From NCBI RefSeq assembly GCF_001742165.1, contig NZ_CP016442.1:3348001-3412000 (forward strand): a stretch of DNA of 64,000 nt. The letters run 5' to 3'. Position 1 is the stretch's first letter. Every line of letters starts with the position of its first letter. Under the pieces are notes generated by a model that made no database searches, was not told the origin of the DNA, and was given only the letters and a program-made list of their open reading frames with translations. Shown piece after piece: positions 7,716 through 16,084 of the stretch. Source of the stretch: Burkholderia stabilis (lineage in GTDB: Bacteria; Pseudomonadota; Gammaproteobacteria; Burkholderiales; Burkholderiaceae). Made by a program: the position numbers and the translations under genes.

Positions 7716-8468
7716 ATGCCTCTCTCTCCACATCAGATTTCAGCAATGTACGAAGCCGCGAAGCGTGTCTACTCGGACGGCCAGAAGCCTGCACGGGCAC
7801 TCGACGGACTCGAAGCTGACGGCGTACCAAGGGCAGTAGCCTCCGCTTGCATTCGGAACTACCAGCACATGCGGCGTGGTGAACGCTATCGACGGACGCT
7901 CACGGGGGCGACGGCGGAATATTTGCTGGATCGCATTCATCAAGAATTCGGGCACGCTGGACTGAAACTGGCGCTGCAATCGCTGTGGACGCACATCGAA
8001 TATCTAGAGCCAGTTCGGCGGTCCGTATGCCGTCAAGAGCGAACGCTTCATGAGCGGTTCTCAGCACGATTATCGGTCACCGCGGCGCCGATCTATCCAG
8101 ATGAAGTATCTCCGCATGACTTCGAGAACCGTAAGTTCATCGAAGGCGCGACGCGACAAGTGCTTGTCAGTCAGTACGAGCGTGATTCGCGTGCACGGTC
8201 GGCCTGCATACAGCATTGGGGTGCGGTGTGTTATGTATGCAGGTTCGATTTTCAGAAAATATATGGCGACATGGGGCGTGGATTCATTCACGTACATCAC
8301 CTTAAAGACATTGCTAGCATTGGCATTGAATATGAGGTTGATCCTCATGCCGATCTTCGACCTGTATGCCCGAATTGCCATGCAATGCTACATACACAAC
8401 GCCCAGCCATTGACATTGATGAGTTGAAAGCAATGCTGGCCGCAAGGCGCAGCCGTTCCAATCGTTGA
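7716..8468 (+). CDS. HNH endonuclease, McrA-like
   Basis: 250 aa. The C-terminal half is an HNH nuclease domain: a zinc-type CYVCRFDF pair at about residue 170, then GRGFIHVHHL with the catalytic His pair, VDPHADLRPVCPNCHAMLH with the central Asn and second Cys pair, and the final His. The spacing resembles McrA and related modified-DNA restriction nucleases. The N-terminal ~150 residues are helical (AMYEAAKRVYSDGQKPARAL) and unknown to me; they may recognise the target. No methylase gene is adjacent, which agrees with a type IV-like or otherwise self-sufficient nuclease. It is the last cargo gene before the integrase fragment. Confidence 0.75.
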   Translation: MPLSPHQISAMYEAAKRVYSDGQKPARALDGLEADGVPRAVASACIRNYQHMRRGERYRRTLTGATAEYLLDRIHQEFGHAGLKLALQSLWTHIEYLEPVRRSVCRQERTLHERFSARLSVTAAPIYPDEVSPHDFENRKFIEGATRQVLVSQYERDSRARSACIQHWGAVCYVCRFDFQKIYGDMGRGFIHVHHLKDIASIGIEYEVDPHADLRPVCPNCHAMLHTQRPAIDIDELKAMLAARRSRSNR

Positions 8469-8507
8469 ATTCCGACTATTGCTAGAACGTCAAACATTCG
8501 TCGGGGG

Positions 8508-8789
8508 CTAGGTGCGGTTTGCGGGTGAATACGCGACAACGAAGTCGCCCGCTTCGATTTCATTCATGAAGCGCCATACGTCCTTGATGAAGCGGCTGAT
8601 GATGTCTTCGAGGATGTTTGCTTTGGCCTTGCTACGGCTGACGAAGTTTCCGCGATCCATCTCAATTTCGACGGATCGCGCCCATCGCTCCGCATCTGCG
8701 CGAGTGCTGAAGGTGTTTGCTTCGTCGGCGGCTCCTCTACGCTGAACACGTACTTGCCATTTCCCGTCTCGCTGGCGAATTGAGGCCAT
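8508..8789 (-). pseudogene. Truncated tyrosine integrase, N-terminal DNA-binding part only
   Basis: 93 codons. The first ~65 residues (MASIRQRDGKWQVRVQRRG, then FSTRADAERWARSVEIEMDR) are the arm-site-binding domain typical of phage integrases, where a beta-sheet is followed by the start of the core-binding helix. After FIKDV the reading becomes WRFMNEIEAGDFVVAYSP and stops, so the catalytic domain is absent. The gene starts 143 bp from the moaC-side attachment repeat and reads away from it, the normal place and direction for an island integrase. The tail after residue ~70 may belong to other DNA joined by deletion. Confidence 0.65.
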
Positions 8790-8800
8790 TCCAGTCTCCT

Positions 8801-8820
8801 GTGGGACAGGAGTAGGACAA
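8801..8820. promoter_or_regulatory. GTGGGACAGG/TAGGACAAG motifs beside the integrase fragment
   Basis: Two tandem GGACA elements lie just upstream of the integrase start and match the cluster at 3535-3584 at the other island end. They are candidate arm-type binding sites for the lost integrase. Confidence 0.35.
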
Positions 8821-8928
8821 GACCGATTTTTCGTATGCTCGCAGTCAGGTTCGAGGCGATTTCGTCAGACGACGCCGCCGCCGGGTGGGTGGATACGGCA
8901 CGAAAGGAAGAGCTTATAAAACAATCCC

Positions 8929-9408
8929 TTACTCTTCCGCCTTCCAGTCGCCCGACTTGCCGCCGCGCTTTTCCCGCACGCTCACGTCGGTGATCACCAT
9001 CCCGCGATCGACGGCCTTGCACATGTCGTAGACGGTCAGCAGCCCGACCTGCACGGCGGTCAGCGCTTCCATCTCGACGCCGGTCCGGCCGAACGTCTCG
9101 ACCTGCACGACGCAGTGGACGCCCGGCAGCGCGTCGTCGAGTTCGAAGTCGACGGCTACGCGCGTCAGCGCGAGCGGATGGCACAGCGGAATGAGGTCGG
9201 CCGTGCGCTTGGCGCCTTGGATGGCCGCGATGCGCGCAACGCCGAGCACGTCGCCTTTCTTGGCCTTGCCGTCGCGGATCAGCGCGAACGTGGCCGGCAG
9301 CATCCGGATCGTGCCGCGCGCGATCGCGATGCGCTGGGTTTCCTGCTTGCCGCCGACGTCGACCATGTGCGCATGGCCGGCGGCGTCGAAATGGGTGAGT
9401 CCTGACAT
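8929..9408 (-). CDS. moaC: Cyclic pyranopterin monophosphate synthase MoaC
   Basis: 159 aa, full family length. MoaC converts the 3',8-cyclo-GTP product of MoaA into cyclic pyranopterin monophosphate in molybdenum cofactor synthesis. Family motifs are present: [14 protein letters not shown] at the N-terminus, [10 protein letters not shown] in the middle and the MCKAVDRGM active-site region with the catalytic Lys. CGGAG upstream of the ATG is a fair ribosome site. The last ~94 bp of the gene are the attachment repeat, so the current 3' end is island-derived: it reads ...KAEE-stop where the displaced original reads ...KAEDAPG-stop. The change is after the last conserved residues, so the enzyme should work. 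Confidence 0.95.
   Translation of the reverse strand: MSGLTHFDAAGHAHMVDVGGKQETQRIAIARGTIRMLPATFALIRDGKAKKGDVLGVARIAAIQGAKRTADLIPLCHPLALTRVAVDFELDDALPGVHCVVQVETFGRTGVEMEALTAVQVGLLTVYDMCKAVDRGMVITDVSVREKRGGKSGDWKAEE
8933..9026. repeat. 94-bp direct repeat, moaC-side attachment site
   Basis: Partner of 3369-3462. It spans the last MoaC codons down to the penultimate codon. Beyond 8933 the sequence is island DNA, so the crossover lies inside this block. Confidence 0.85.
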
Positions 9409-9488
9409 GTCATGCTCCGTCTCAACGGGCGCCTATCATAGCAGCGGCGTTCGCGCTGCCGGGGGCGCAGATGACGCATGCGCGGCAC

Positions 9489-9516
9489 GAGACAGTCGCG
9501 ATGGCGCCGGTACAAT
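9489..9516 (+). promoter_or_regulatory. Candidate promoter for the M48 protease gene
   Basis: GAGACA (9489-9494), a 16-bp spacer and TACAAT (9511-9516) fit a sigma-70 promoter about 70 bp before the protease ATG. The gene runs divergently from moaC. Confidence 0.5.
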
Positions 9517-9587
9517 GACCCGAATATTCAGACCAAACGCCGCGATGCGCGCCCGGCGCGCGGGACGGCGTCGTTTTTCATCCTGCC

Positions 9588-11282
9588 ATGCGTGTCAAAC
9601 AGTTGCTTGCCGTATCGCTGTCGGCGGCGCTCGCGTTGCCGCCGAGCGGCCATGCGCAGAGCGCGTCCGCACCACCGCTCGAGCCGGCGGGCGGTGCCGC
9701 CGCGTCGATTTCCACCGTGCCGTCCGGCATCGCGACCGGCGTGTTCGGCACGTACGGCGGCGCGGAGAGCCGGTTTGCGGGCACGGACGGCGCGTCGGCG
9801 CCGGCCGCGAGCCTGCGCGCGCCGCTTCGCGCGCTCGAGTTGCCCGACCTCGGCGACGGCTCCGGCGGGTCGCTCACGCCGCGGGCCGAGCGCCGGCTCG
9901 GCGAGCGCGTGATGCGCGAAGTGCGGCGTGACCCCGACTATCTCGACGACTGGCTCGTGCGCGACTACCTGAACGCGATGGCTGCGCGGCTCGCCACCTC
10001 GGCGGCCGCGCGTTTCATCGGCGGCTACACGCCGGATTTCGACCTGTTCCCGGTGCGCGACCCGCAGATCAATGCGTTCTCGATGCCGGGCGGCTTCATC
10101 GGGATCAACAGCGGGCTCGTCGTCACGACGCAGACGGAGTCGGAGCTCGCGTCGGTGGTCGGCCACGAGATGGGCCACGTGCTGCAGCGGCACATCGCGC
10201 GGATGATCGGCGCGAACGAAAAGACCGGCTACACGGCGCTCGCGACGATGCTGCTCGGCGTGCTGGCCGGCGTGCTCGCGCGAAGCGGCGATCTCGGCAG
10301 CGCGATCGCGGTGGGCGGGCAGGCGTACGCGGTGGACAACCAGCTGCGCTTCTCGCGTTCGGCCGAGCGCGAGGCCGATCGTGTCGGCTTCCAGCTGCTC
10401 GCGGGCGCGGGCTACGACCCGTACGGGATGCCGGGTTTCTTCGAGCGGCTCGAACGCGCGTCGATGGGCGACGCGGGCGTGCCGGCCTATGCGCGCACGC
10501 ACCCGCTGACCGGCGAGCGGATCGCGGACATGGAAGATCGCGCGCGCCGCGCGCCGTACCGGCAGCCGCGCCAGTCGGCCGAATACGGGTTCGTGCGCGC
10601 GCGGCTGCGCATCCTGCAGAACCGTGCGCCGACCGACATCGCGGCCGAAGCGCGGCGGATGCAGTTCGAGATCGACGACCGCACGGCGCCGAACGTCGCG
10701 GCGAACTGGTATGGCATCGCGCTCGCGAACGGGCTGCTCGGCGAATACGACGCGGCCGGCAAGGCGCTTGCGTCGGCGCGCACGGCGTTCGATGTGCGCG
10801 AGCGGCGCGAGGACGATCCGGCGACGAGTTCGCCGAGCCTCGACGTGCTGGCTGCCGACCTCGCGCGCCGCGCGGGCCGGACCGACGACGCGGTGCGGCT
10901 CGCGGCGCTCGCGCAGCGGCGCTGGCCGGCGTCGCACGCGGCGATCGTCGCGCACCTGCAGGCGCTGATCGCCGCGCGCCGTTTCGCCGAAGCGCAGGCG
11001 CTCGCCCGCGCGCAGGCGAAGGCCGATCCCGAGCAACCCGACTGGTGGGACTACCTTGCGAAGGCGAGCGACGGCAAGGGCGACGTGCCCGCGCGGCGCC
11101 GCGCGCTTGCGGAGAAGCTCGCGCTCGACGGCGCGTGGCCGTCGGCGATCCGCCAGCTGAAGGAAGCGCGCGACGCGAAGGACGTGTCGTTCTACGACCA
11201 GTCGATCATCGGCGCGCGGCTGCTGGAATTCGAGGCGCGCTACAAGGAAGAGCGCGAAGACGAGAAGAACGGCCGCGGGTAG
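9588..11282 (+). CDS. Periplasmic M48 metalloprotease with TPR-like C-terminus (BepA-like)
   Basis: 564 aa. A signal peptide (MRVKQLLAVSLSAALALPPS, cleaved near GHAQ) sends it to the periplasm. The peptidase domain holds the zinc motif HEMGH (about residue 197) and the downstream SAEREADRVGFQLL segment with the third ligand Glu. The C-terminal ~230 residues are helical Ala-rich repeats resembling TPRs. This layout is that of BepA/YfgC, which assists or degrades outer-membrane proteins such as LptD and BamA. Function is inferred from architecture. Confidence 0.85.
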   Translation: MRVKQLLAVSLSAALALPPSGHAQSASAPPLEPAGGAAASISTVPSGIATGVFGTYGGAESRFAGTDGASAPAASLRAPLRALELPDLGDGSGGSLTPRAERRLGERVMREVRRDPDYLDDWLVRDYLNAMAARLATSAAARFIGGYTPDFDLFPVRDPQINAFSMPGGFIGINSGLVVTTQTESELASVVGHEMGHVLQRHIARMIGANEKTGYTALATMLLGVLAGVLARSGDLGSAIAVGGQAYAVDNQLRFSRSAEREADRVGFQLLAGAGYDPYGMPGFFERLERASMGDAGVPAYARTHPLTGERIADMEDRARRAPYRQPRQSAEYGFVRARLRILQNRAPTDIAAEARRMQFEIDDRTAPNVAANWYGIALANGLLGEYDAAGKALASARTAFDVRERREDDPATSSPSLDVLAADLARRAGRTDDAVRLAALAQRRWPASHAAIVAHLQALIAARRFAEAQALARAQAKADPEQPDWWDYLAKASDGKGDVPARRRALAEKLALDGAWPSAIRQLKEARDAKDVSFYDQSIIGARLLEFEARYKEEREDEKNGRG

Positions 11283-11321
11283 CGGCCGTCGCGCGTGGAC
11301 CGCGGGCGGGGCGGTTGCGTA

Positions 11322-11918
11322 TCAGGTGCCGCTGTCGGCCGCGTCGCGCGCTCGTTGTGCCTGCCGCGCCGGGCTTGCGACGTAGCCGAACCGGGCGGGC
11401 ACGTCCGCGCAGACGATGCTGCCGAGCGGCAGCGTGCGCCCGTCGCGCCAGCGCAGCACGGGCGGCGTGGCGTCGAAGTCCGCATGATCGGCGAACAGCC
11501 CGAGATCGTGGTCGTGCAGCGCCGCGATGCGCGGCGGTGCGCCGGCATCGCGAAACAGCACGCCGCCGGCATCGTCGAGCCACGCTTCATCCGGTTCGAA
11601 CGGCGCGCCGGTCTGGTCGGTGAGCGCGAGCTGCCCGTCGCGCTCGGCGAGCCGGACGACCCACGGCGTATAGGCGAGCTCGACGTACACGCGCTGCGGC
11701 CCGTTCTGGAAAAACCACTGGCCCTGCGCGTCGCATTCGTAGTTGCGGCCGATGAACGCGTTCAGCGCCGCATGCCGGATCGGCGAGCCGAGCTCGCCGG
11801 CCGCCTGCGCCGCGTCGTCGCGCAGCCGCCACTCACCGCGCCGGTCGAGCAGCAACCAGCCGGTGCAGTGCGGCACGTTCGGCCATTTGGAGAGTGCCTG
11901 CCTGACGATGTCATCCAT
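11322..11918 (-). CDS. Conserved DUF-type protein, unknown function
   Basis: 198 aa. No signal peptide or membrane helix. It is rich in short beta motifs (GWLLLDRRGEWRL, NGPQRVYVELAYTPWVV) and looks like a conserved betaproteobacterial hypothetical protein. Its start overlaps the stop of the YheT-type hydrolase gene by 8 bp, so the pair is translationally coupled. I cannot assign a reaction. Confidence 0.75.
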   Translation of the reverse strand: MDDIVRQALSKWPNVPHCTGWLLLDRRGEWRLRDDAAQAAGELGSPIRHAALNAFIGRNYECDAQGQWFFQNGPQRVYVELAYTPWVVRLAERDGQLALTDQTGAPFEPDEAWLDDAGGVLFRDAGAPPRIAALHDHDLGLFADHADFDATPPVLRWRDGRTLPLGSIVCADVPARFGYVASPARQAQRARDAADSGT

Positions 11919-12948
11919 GGTCGACGAATTTCGAGCAATAGCCGAACACCCGCGCCGACAGCCAGTCGAGACGGCCGGGGAACGGCCCGGTCATGAATCC
12001 CGCGTGCCCGCCGGCCGCCGGCTGGTCGAGCTCGACGGCCGGCGACACGTCGGCCGGGCCCGGCAGCGCCGATTCGGGCAGGAACGGGTCGTTGCGGGCG
12101 TTGAGGATCAGCGTCGGCACGTCGATCGCGGGCAGCAGCGGCCGCGTCGTCGCCTTCGTCCAGTAATCGTCCGCGTCCGCGAAACCGTGCAGCGGCGCGG
12201 TCACGATTTCGTCGAAGTCGCGCATCGTCACGGCTTGCAGCATCGCGTCGCGGTCGAACAGCCCCGGATACTGGTCGAGCTTCGCGAGCGCCTTGCGCTT
12301 GAGCGTCTTCAGGAAGCTGCGCGTGTAGACCATCGCGAAGCCTTGCGACAGCGCGCGGCCGCCCGCGTGCACGTCGAGCGGCGTCGAGATCGCGGCGGCG
12401 GCCCGCAGGATCGACGTGTCGCTGCGATGCTCGCCGAGCCAGCGCAGCAGCACGTTGCCGCCGAGCGACACGCCCGCCGCGACCAGCGGCCCGCGATGCT
12501 GCGCGGCGAGCCGGCGCAGGATCCAGTCGACTTCGGCGCTGTCGGCGAGGTGATAGAAGCGCGGCTGGCGGTTGATCTCGCCGCTGCAACTGCGAAAGTG
12601 CGGCACGACGGCGTGCCAGCCCTTCGCGCGCGCGGCGGCCATCATCTCGAGCGCGTAGTGCGAGCCGGAGCTGCCTTCGAGGCCGTGGAACAGCACGAAC
12701 AGCGGCGCATCGGGCGGCGGCGCGGCGCTGTCGAGATGGGCGACCCAGTCGAGATCGATGAAGTCGTGATCGGGGGTTTCCCATCGCTCTCGCCGGTAGG
12801 CGACGGTCGGTCGTCGCGCGAACAGCGCGGGCACGATGGTTTGCGCATGGCTGTTCGGCAGCCAGCGTGGTGCGCGATAGCGCAGTGTGTCGTCGTCCGG
12901 GGCCGGGGCCCCGGCGAGCGGCGAGGTGGGCGGAGAAGCCGTACTCAT
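11911..12948 (-). CDS. Alpha/beta-hydrolase of the YheT family
   Basis: 345 aa from the ATG giving MSTASPPTSP; longer in-frame starts exist but lack family similarity. The YheT/UPF0017 signature is clear: WLPNSHAQTIVPALF at the N-terminus, LFHGLEGSSGSHY with the oxyanion loop, and the nucleophile elbow VAAGVSLGGNVLLR (Ser). The Asp is expected around LILNARNDPFLPES and the His in GGHAGFM. These are cytoplasmic esterase-like hydrolases of uncertain substrate. The gene is followed, with overlap, by the small DUF gene and preceded by an NTF2-like gene. Confidence 0.88.
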   Translation of the reverse strand: MSTASPPTSPLAGAPAPDDDTLRYRAPRWLPNSHAQTIVPALFARRPTVAYRRERWETPDHDFIDLDWVAHLDSAAPPPDAPLFVLFHGLEGSSGSHYALEMMAAARAKGWHAVVPHFRSCSGEINRQPRFYHLADSAEVDWILRRLAAQHRGPLVAAGVSLGGNVLLRWLGEHRSDTSILRAAAAISTPLDVHAGGRALSQGFAMVYTRSFLKTLKRKALAKLDQYPGLFDRDAMLQAVTMRDFDEIVTAPLHGFADADDYWTKATTRPLLPAIDVPTLILNARNDPFLPESALPGPADVSPAVELDQPAAGGHAGFMTGPFPGRLDWLSARVFGYCSKFVDHG

Positions 12949-12982
12949 GATCGCCCCGCGTATGCGTTGCTTCGTCTTTTCG

Positions 12983-13429
12983 TCAGTGCAGCGGGCCCTG
13001 CCCATGACGGATCTTCGCGGCGAACTGCCCGGCCGCTTGTTCGGGAATCGGGCTCGCGTGGATGTGCGCGATGCGCCACTCGCCGCGTTCGTGGATCATC
13101 ACGTACGTTGCGAAAACCATGTCGGGTTCGGCCGTCAGGTCGGCCTGCTGATGCGCTTCGGCGATCGTATAGACGACCGTGCCGAGGCTGTCGTACACGC
13201 GGATGTCGAGCGGTTCGATCGTCACGGGGCGCGTCGCGAGCCGGTTGGCGAGCCCGCTGCGGATCTGGTCGAGGCCGTGCAGATGCTCGCCGTCCGCCCA
13301 CACGCAGCTGGCGAAATCCTCGTCGATCCACAACGCCAGCAGCGCGTCGAGATTGGCATCGGCGACGGCCTGGTAGTAGGCGTTCAGCGTATCGGCAGCG
13401 GCTTCGAAAAGGCGGGCAAAACGTGGCAT
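12983..13429 (-). CDS. NTF2/SnoaL-like domain protein
   Basis: 148 aa from the ATG giving MPRFARLFEAAADTLNAYY. The pattern is a long N-terminal helix pair, LDALLALWIDEDFASCVW, then beta strands ending in GEWRIAHIHASPIP. This is the cone-shaped NTF2-like fold used by SnoaL-type proteins, ketosteroid isomerases and many proteins of unknown role. Cys and His residues are scattered and give no clear active site. It is 34 bp upstream of the YheT-type gene on the same strand. Confidence 0.75.
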   Translation of the reverse strand: MPRFARLFEAAADTLNAYYQAVADANLDALLALWIDEDFASCVWADGEHLHGLDQIRSGLANRLATRPVTIEPLDIRVYDSLGTVVYTIAEAHQQADLTAEPDMVFATYVMIHERGEWRIAHIHASPIPEQAAGQFAAKIRHGQGPLH

Positions 13430-13544
13430 CGGGGTTATCTCTCGCGCGCGTCGCGCGCCGTATTCAGCACGGCGGCCCGGATGGGGCCGCCGCACACCGG
13501 TGAATCGGATTGCCCGGCGCGCCGTGCGACGCTGCCGGCCAGGG

Positions 13545-14582
13545 TCAGCGCTGCCCGACGAGCATGCCGCGCAAATCGCCGAATACCTGCTCGGGACCGA
13601 GTTCGCGCAGGCACTTCAGGTGGCCGAGCGGGCACTCGCGTTCGAAGCAGGGACTGCATTCGAGATGCAGCCATTGTACCTTCGCCAGGTCCGACAGCGG
13701 AGGGGTGTGGCGCGGATCGGTCGATCCGTACAACGCGACGAGCGGCCGGCGCAAGGCGGCGGCGACGTGCATCAGCCCGGAATCGTTGGTGACGACCGCG
13801 TTCGCGCGCGCGATCAGCGCGCACGCCTCGGACAGCGACGTCTGCCCGCACAGGTTGCGCACGTTCGGCGCGTGGTCGGCGATCGCCTGCGCGGCCGCGG
13901 CATCCTTCTGCGAGCCGAGCGCGACGATCTGCGTGTACGGGAACGACTGGTGGACGATCGTCGCGAGCGTCGCGAAGTGCTCGGGCGGCCAGCGCTTGGC
14001 CGGGCCGTATTCCGCGCCGGGGCAGAACACGACGAGGGGCTTGCGTGTATCGAGATTGAAACGCGCGGACACGCGCGCCGTCTCGTTCAGGTCGGCGTCG
14101 AGGCGCGGCGCGGGCAGCGTCTTCATCGACTCGGGCAGCTTCGCGCCCGGCGCGTACGCGAGCGCCGCGTAGTGGGTCGTCATCGGCGGCCGCTCGCCCG
14201 ACTTGGTCGGGTTCGCGTGCCGCACGTTCAACAGCCCGTAGCGGTGCTCGCCCGTGTAGCCGATCCGCAACGGGATGTTCGCGAGCCACGGGATCACCGC
14301 GGACTTCAGCGAATTCGGCAGCACGTACGCCGCGTCGTAGCCGACGTCGCGCAGGTCGCTCGAAAGCTGCCAGCGGCGCAGCAGCTGCAGCTTGCCGTGC
14401 GCGAGATCGGTCGCGTAGACATCGTGGATCTCGGGCATCCGTTCGAGCACGGGCGCGACCCACGAGGGTGCGACGGCATCGATCGCGATGCGGGGATGGA
14501 GTTTCTTCAGCAGCGCAAAAAGCGGCTGCGCCATCAATGCGTCACCGATCCAGTTCGGTGCGATAACCAGCGCTCGACGCAT
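13545..14582 (-). CDS. waaF: Lipopolysaccharide heptosyltransferase II WaaF
   Basis: 345 aa from the ATG giving MRRALVIAPNWIGDALMAQP, the canonical WaaF opening. The enzyme adds the second L-glycero-D-manno-heptose to the LPS inner core at the cytoplasmic face. GT9 features are visible: VFCPGAEYGPAKRWP with the donor-binding region, the NLCGQTSLSEACALI segment, and TNDSGLMHVAAALRRP. It is separated from the zinc-ribbon and ilvE genes by about 140 bp on the same strand. Confidence 0.93.
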   Translation of the reverse strand: MRRALVIAPNWIGDALMAQPLFALLKKLHPRIAIDAVAPSWVAPVLERMPEIHDVYATDLAHGKLQLLRRWQLSSDLRDVGYDAAYVLPNSLKSAVIPWLANIPLRIGYTGEHRYGLLNVRHANPTKSGERPPMTTHYAALAYAPGAKLPESMKTLPAPRLDADLNETARVSARFNLDTRKPLVVFCPGAEYGPAKRWPPEHFATLATIVHQSFPYTQIVALGSQKDAAAAQAIADHAPNVRNLCGQTSLSEACALIARANAVVTNDSGLMHVAAALRRPLVALYGSTDPRHTPPLSDLAKVQWLHLECSPCFERECPLGHLKCLRELGPEQVFGDLRGMLVGQR

Positions 14583-14721
14583 CAAATCGACTTCCGATGT
14601 CGTAATGAAGCACGGCGCTCGGGCGCCGCGTTCGGGTTGCCAGAATGGAGAAGGGCGGCGCGCCGGCATCCGGCTGCGCCGCCTTGCGAGTCGGCGGGCC
14701 CGCGGGCCCGGCCGCCCGGGC

Positions 14722-14916
14722 TCAGTGGCCCTTGACGACCTCGCCGTCGCGCAGCTTGTAGCGCGTGCCGCAGTACGGGCAGCGCGCTTCGCCGTGCGAG
14801 ACGTCGATGAACACGCGCGGGTGTGCGCTCCAGCGTGCCATGGCCGGGTTCGGGCAGTAGGCGGGAAGATCCTTGGCCGTCAGCTCGACCAGCGGCATTT
14901 CCTTGATTTCACTCAT
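14722..14916 (-). CDS. Small zinc-ribbon protein
   Basis: 64 aa from the ATG giving MSEIKEMPLVELTAKDLP. CPYCGTRYKL supplies one Cys pair, and CPNPAM plus a nearby His supply other possible ligands, as in the NDUFS6-like zinc-finger family. Burkholderiales carry it just after ilvE and before waaF. It follows ilvE by 50 bp and is probably co-transcribed. Its role is unknown to me. Confidence 0.85.
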   Translation of the reverse strand: MSEIKEMPLVELTAKDLPAYCPNPAMARWSAHPRVFIDVSHGEARCPYCGTRYKLRDGEVVKGH

Positions 14917-14966
14917 GAGACTTTCTCTTATCACTCTTTTGTGGGGCGGTCGGTGGCGTAGCGCAC

Positions 14967-15890
14967 TCAGACCTTCGTCAGCCAGTGCGCGTACTTCGCG
15001 TTCTTGCCCGACACGATATCGAAAAACGCCGACTGGAGCTTTTCCGTGACGGGGCCGCGCGCGCCGCTGCCGATCGTGCGGTTGTCGAGCTCGCGGATCG
15101 GCGTGACTTCGGCGGCCGTGCCGGTGAAGAACGCTTCGTCGGCCGTGTAGACCTCGTCACGCGTGATGCGCTTCTCGATGACCTCGATGCCGGCGTCCTT
15201 CGCGAGCGTGATGATCGTGTCGCGCGTGATGCCGTCGAGGCACGACGACAGGTCGGGCGTGTACAGCTTGCCGTTGTTCACGAGGAAGAAGTTCTCGCCG
15301 GAGCCTTCCGACACGTAGCCGTCGACGTCGAGCAGCAGTGCTTCGTCGTAGCCGTCGGCCGTCGCTTCCTGGTTCGCGAGGATCGAGTTCACGTACCAGC
15401 CCGACGCCTTCGCGCGCACCATCGACACGTTCACGTGGTGGCGCGTGAACGACGACGTCTTCACGCGGATGCCCTTCGCGAGGCCGTCCTCGCCGAGGTA
15501 CGCACCCCACGGCCACGCGGCGATCGCGACGTGGATCGTGTTGCCCTTCGCCGACACGCCGAGTTTTTCCGAGCCGACCCAGATGATCGGGCGCAGGTAG
15601 CACGACTCGAGCTTGTTCTCGCGCACGACTTCGAGTTGCGCGGCTTCGAGCGTTTCCCGGTCGAACGGCACGTCCATCTGGAAGATCTTCGCCGAATTCA
15701 GCAGACGTTTCGTGTGCTCGGGCAAGCGGAAGATCGCGGTGCTGCCGTCGGCCGTCTTGTACGCGCGCACGCCTTCGAAGACGCCCATGCCGTAGTGCAG
15801 CGTGTGGGTCAGGACGTGGATCTTGGCGTCGCGCCAGTCGATCAGCTTGCCGTCCATCCAGATCTTGCCGTCGCGGTCGGCCATTGACAT
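14967..15890 (-). CDS. ilvE: Branched-chain amino-acid aminotransferase IlvE
   Basis: 307 aa with AGGAG 6 nt before the ATG. This PLP enzyme transfers amino groups between glutamate and the 2-oxo acids of Leu, Ile and Val. Fold-IV features: HYGMGVFEGVRAY near the N-terminus, the Lys in MVRAKASGWYVNS that should bind PLP, DEALLLDVDGYVSEGSGENF, and the C-terminal FFTGTAAEVTPI loop. It is divergent from azlCD, the branched-chain amino-acid exporter genes, a sensible functional neighbourhood. Confidence 0.96.
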   Translation of the reverse strand: MSMADRDGKIWMDGKLIDWRDAKIHVLTHTLHYGMGVFEGVRAYKTADGSTAIFRLPEHTKRLLNSAKIFQMDVPFDRETLEAAQLEVVRENKLESCYLRPIIWVGSEKLGVSAKGNTIHVAIAAWPWGAYLGEDGLAKGIRVKTSSFTRHHVNVSMVRAKASGWYVNSILANQEATADGYDEALLLDVDGYVSEGSGENFFLVNNGKLYTPDLSSCLDGITRDTIITLAKDAGIEVIEKRITRDEVYTADEAFFTGTAAEVTPIRELDNRTIGSGARGPVTEKLQSAFFDIVSGKNAKYAHWLTKV

Positions 15891-15991
15891 AGGATTCTCC
15901 TGGGATGCGGTTGTGTGCAGCGTTGAGCCGGAAAGACGCTTATTTTAGCGTCATTTGGCGGCGATCCGGTCGGTCGGCACAGGGGCGGCGC

Positions 15992-15997
15992 TATAAT
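15992..15997 (+). promoter_or_regulatory. TATAAT -10 element upstream of azlC
   Basis: A perfect TATAAT. The -35 position (15969-15974, GTCGGT) is poor, so an activator may be needed. It lies in the ilvE-azlC divergent region. Confidence 0.45.
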
Positions 15998-16084
15998 CGC
16001 CCGGTACCGATTCCAATAACGATGGGGCGTACCGGCAGGAGGCGCCGGCGTCCCGACGAACCGCCCGCTGCGGCCCGCTTTCCC

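Larger units (their letters stand above)
3463..9026. mobile_element. Integrated genomic island at the 3' end of moaC, defence-type cargo
   Basis: The element is bounded by the 94-bp repeats, so its net length is 5,564 bp. It has a truncated tyrosine integrase at the moaC-proximal end (8508-8789), two integrase C-terminal relics (about 3628-3789 and 5667-5858) and six cargo genes on the plus strand. Base composition is visibly less GC-rich than on either side. No complete integrase, relaxase or replication gene is present, so the element looks immobile unless an integrase acts in trans. The cargo families (AbiTii, HEPN-like, Mrr-like, HNH) point to anti-phage defence; that role is inferred from the families. 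Confidence 0.8.
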
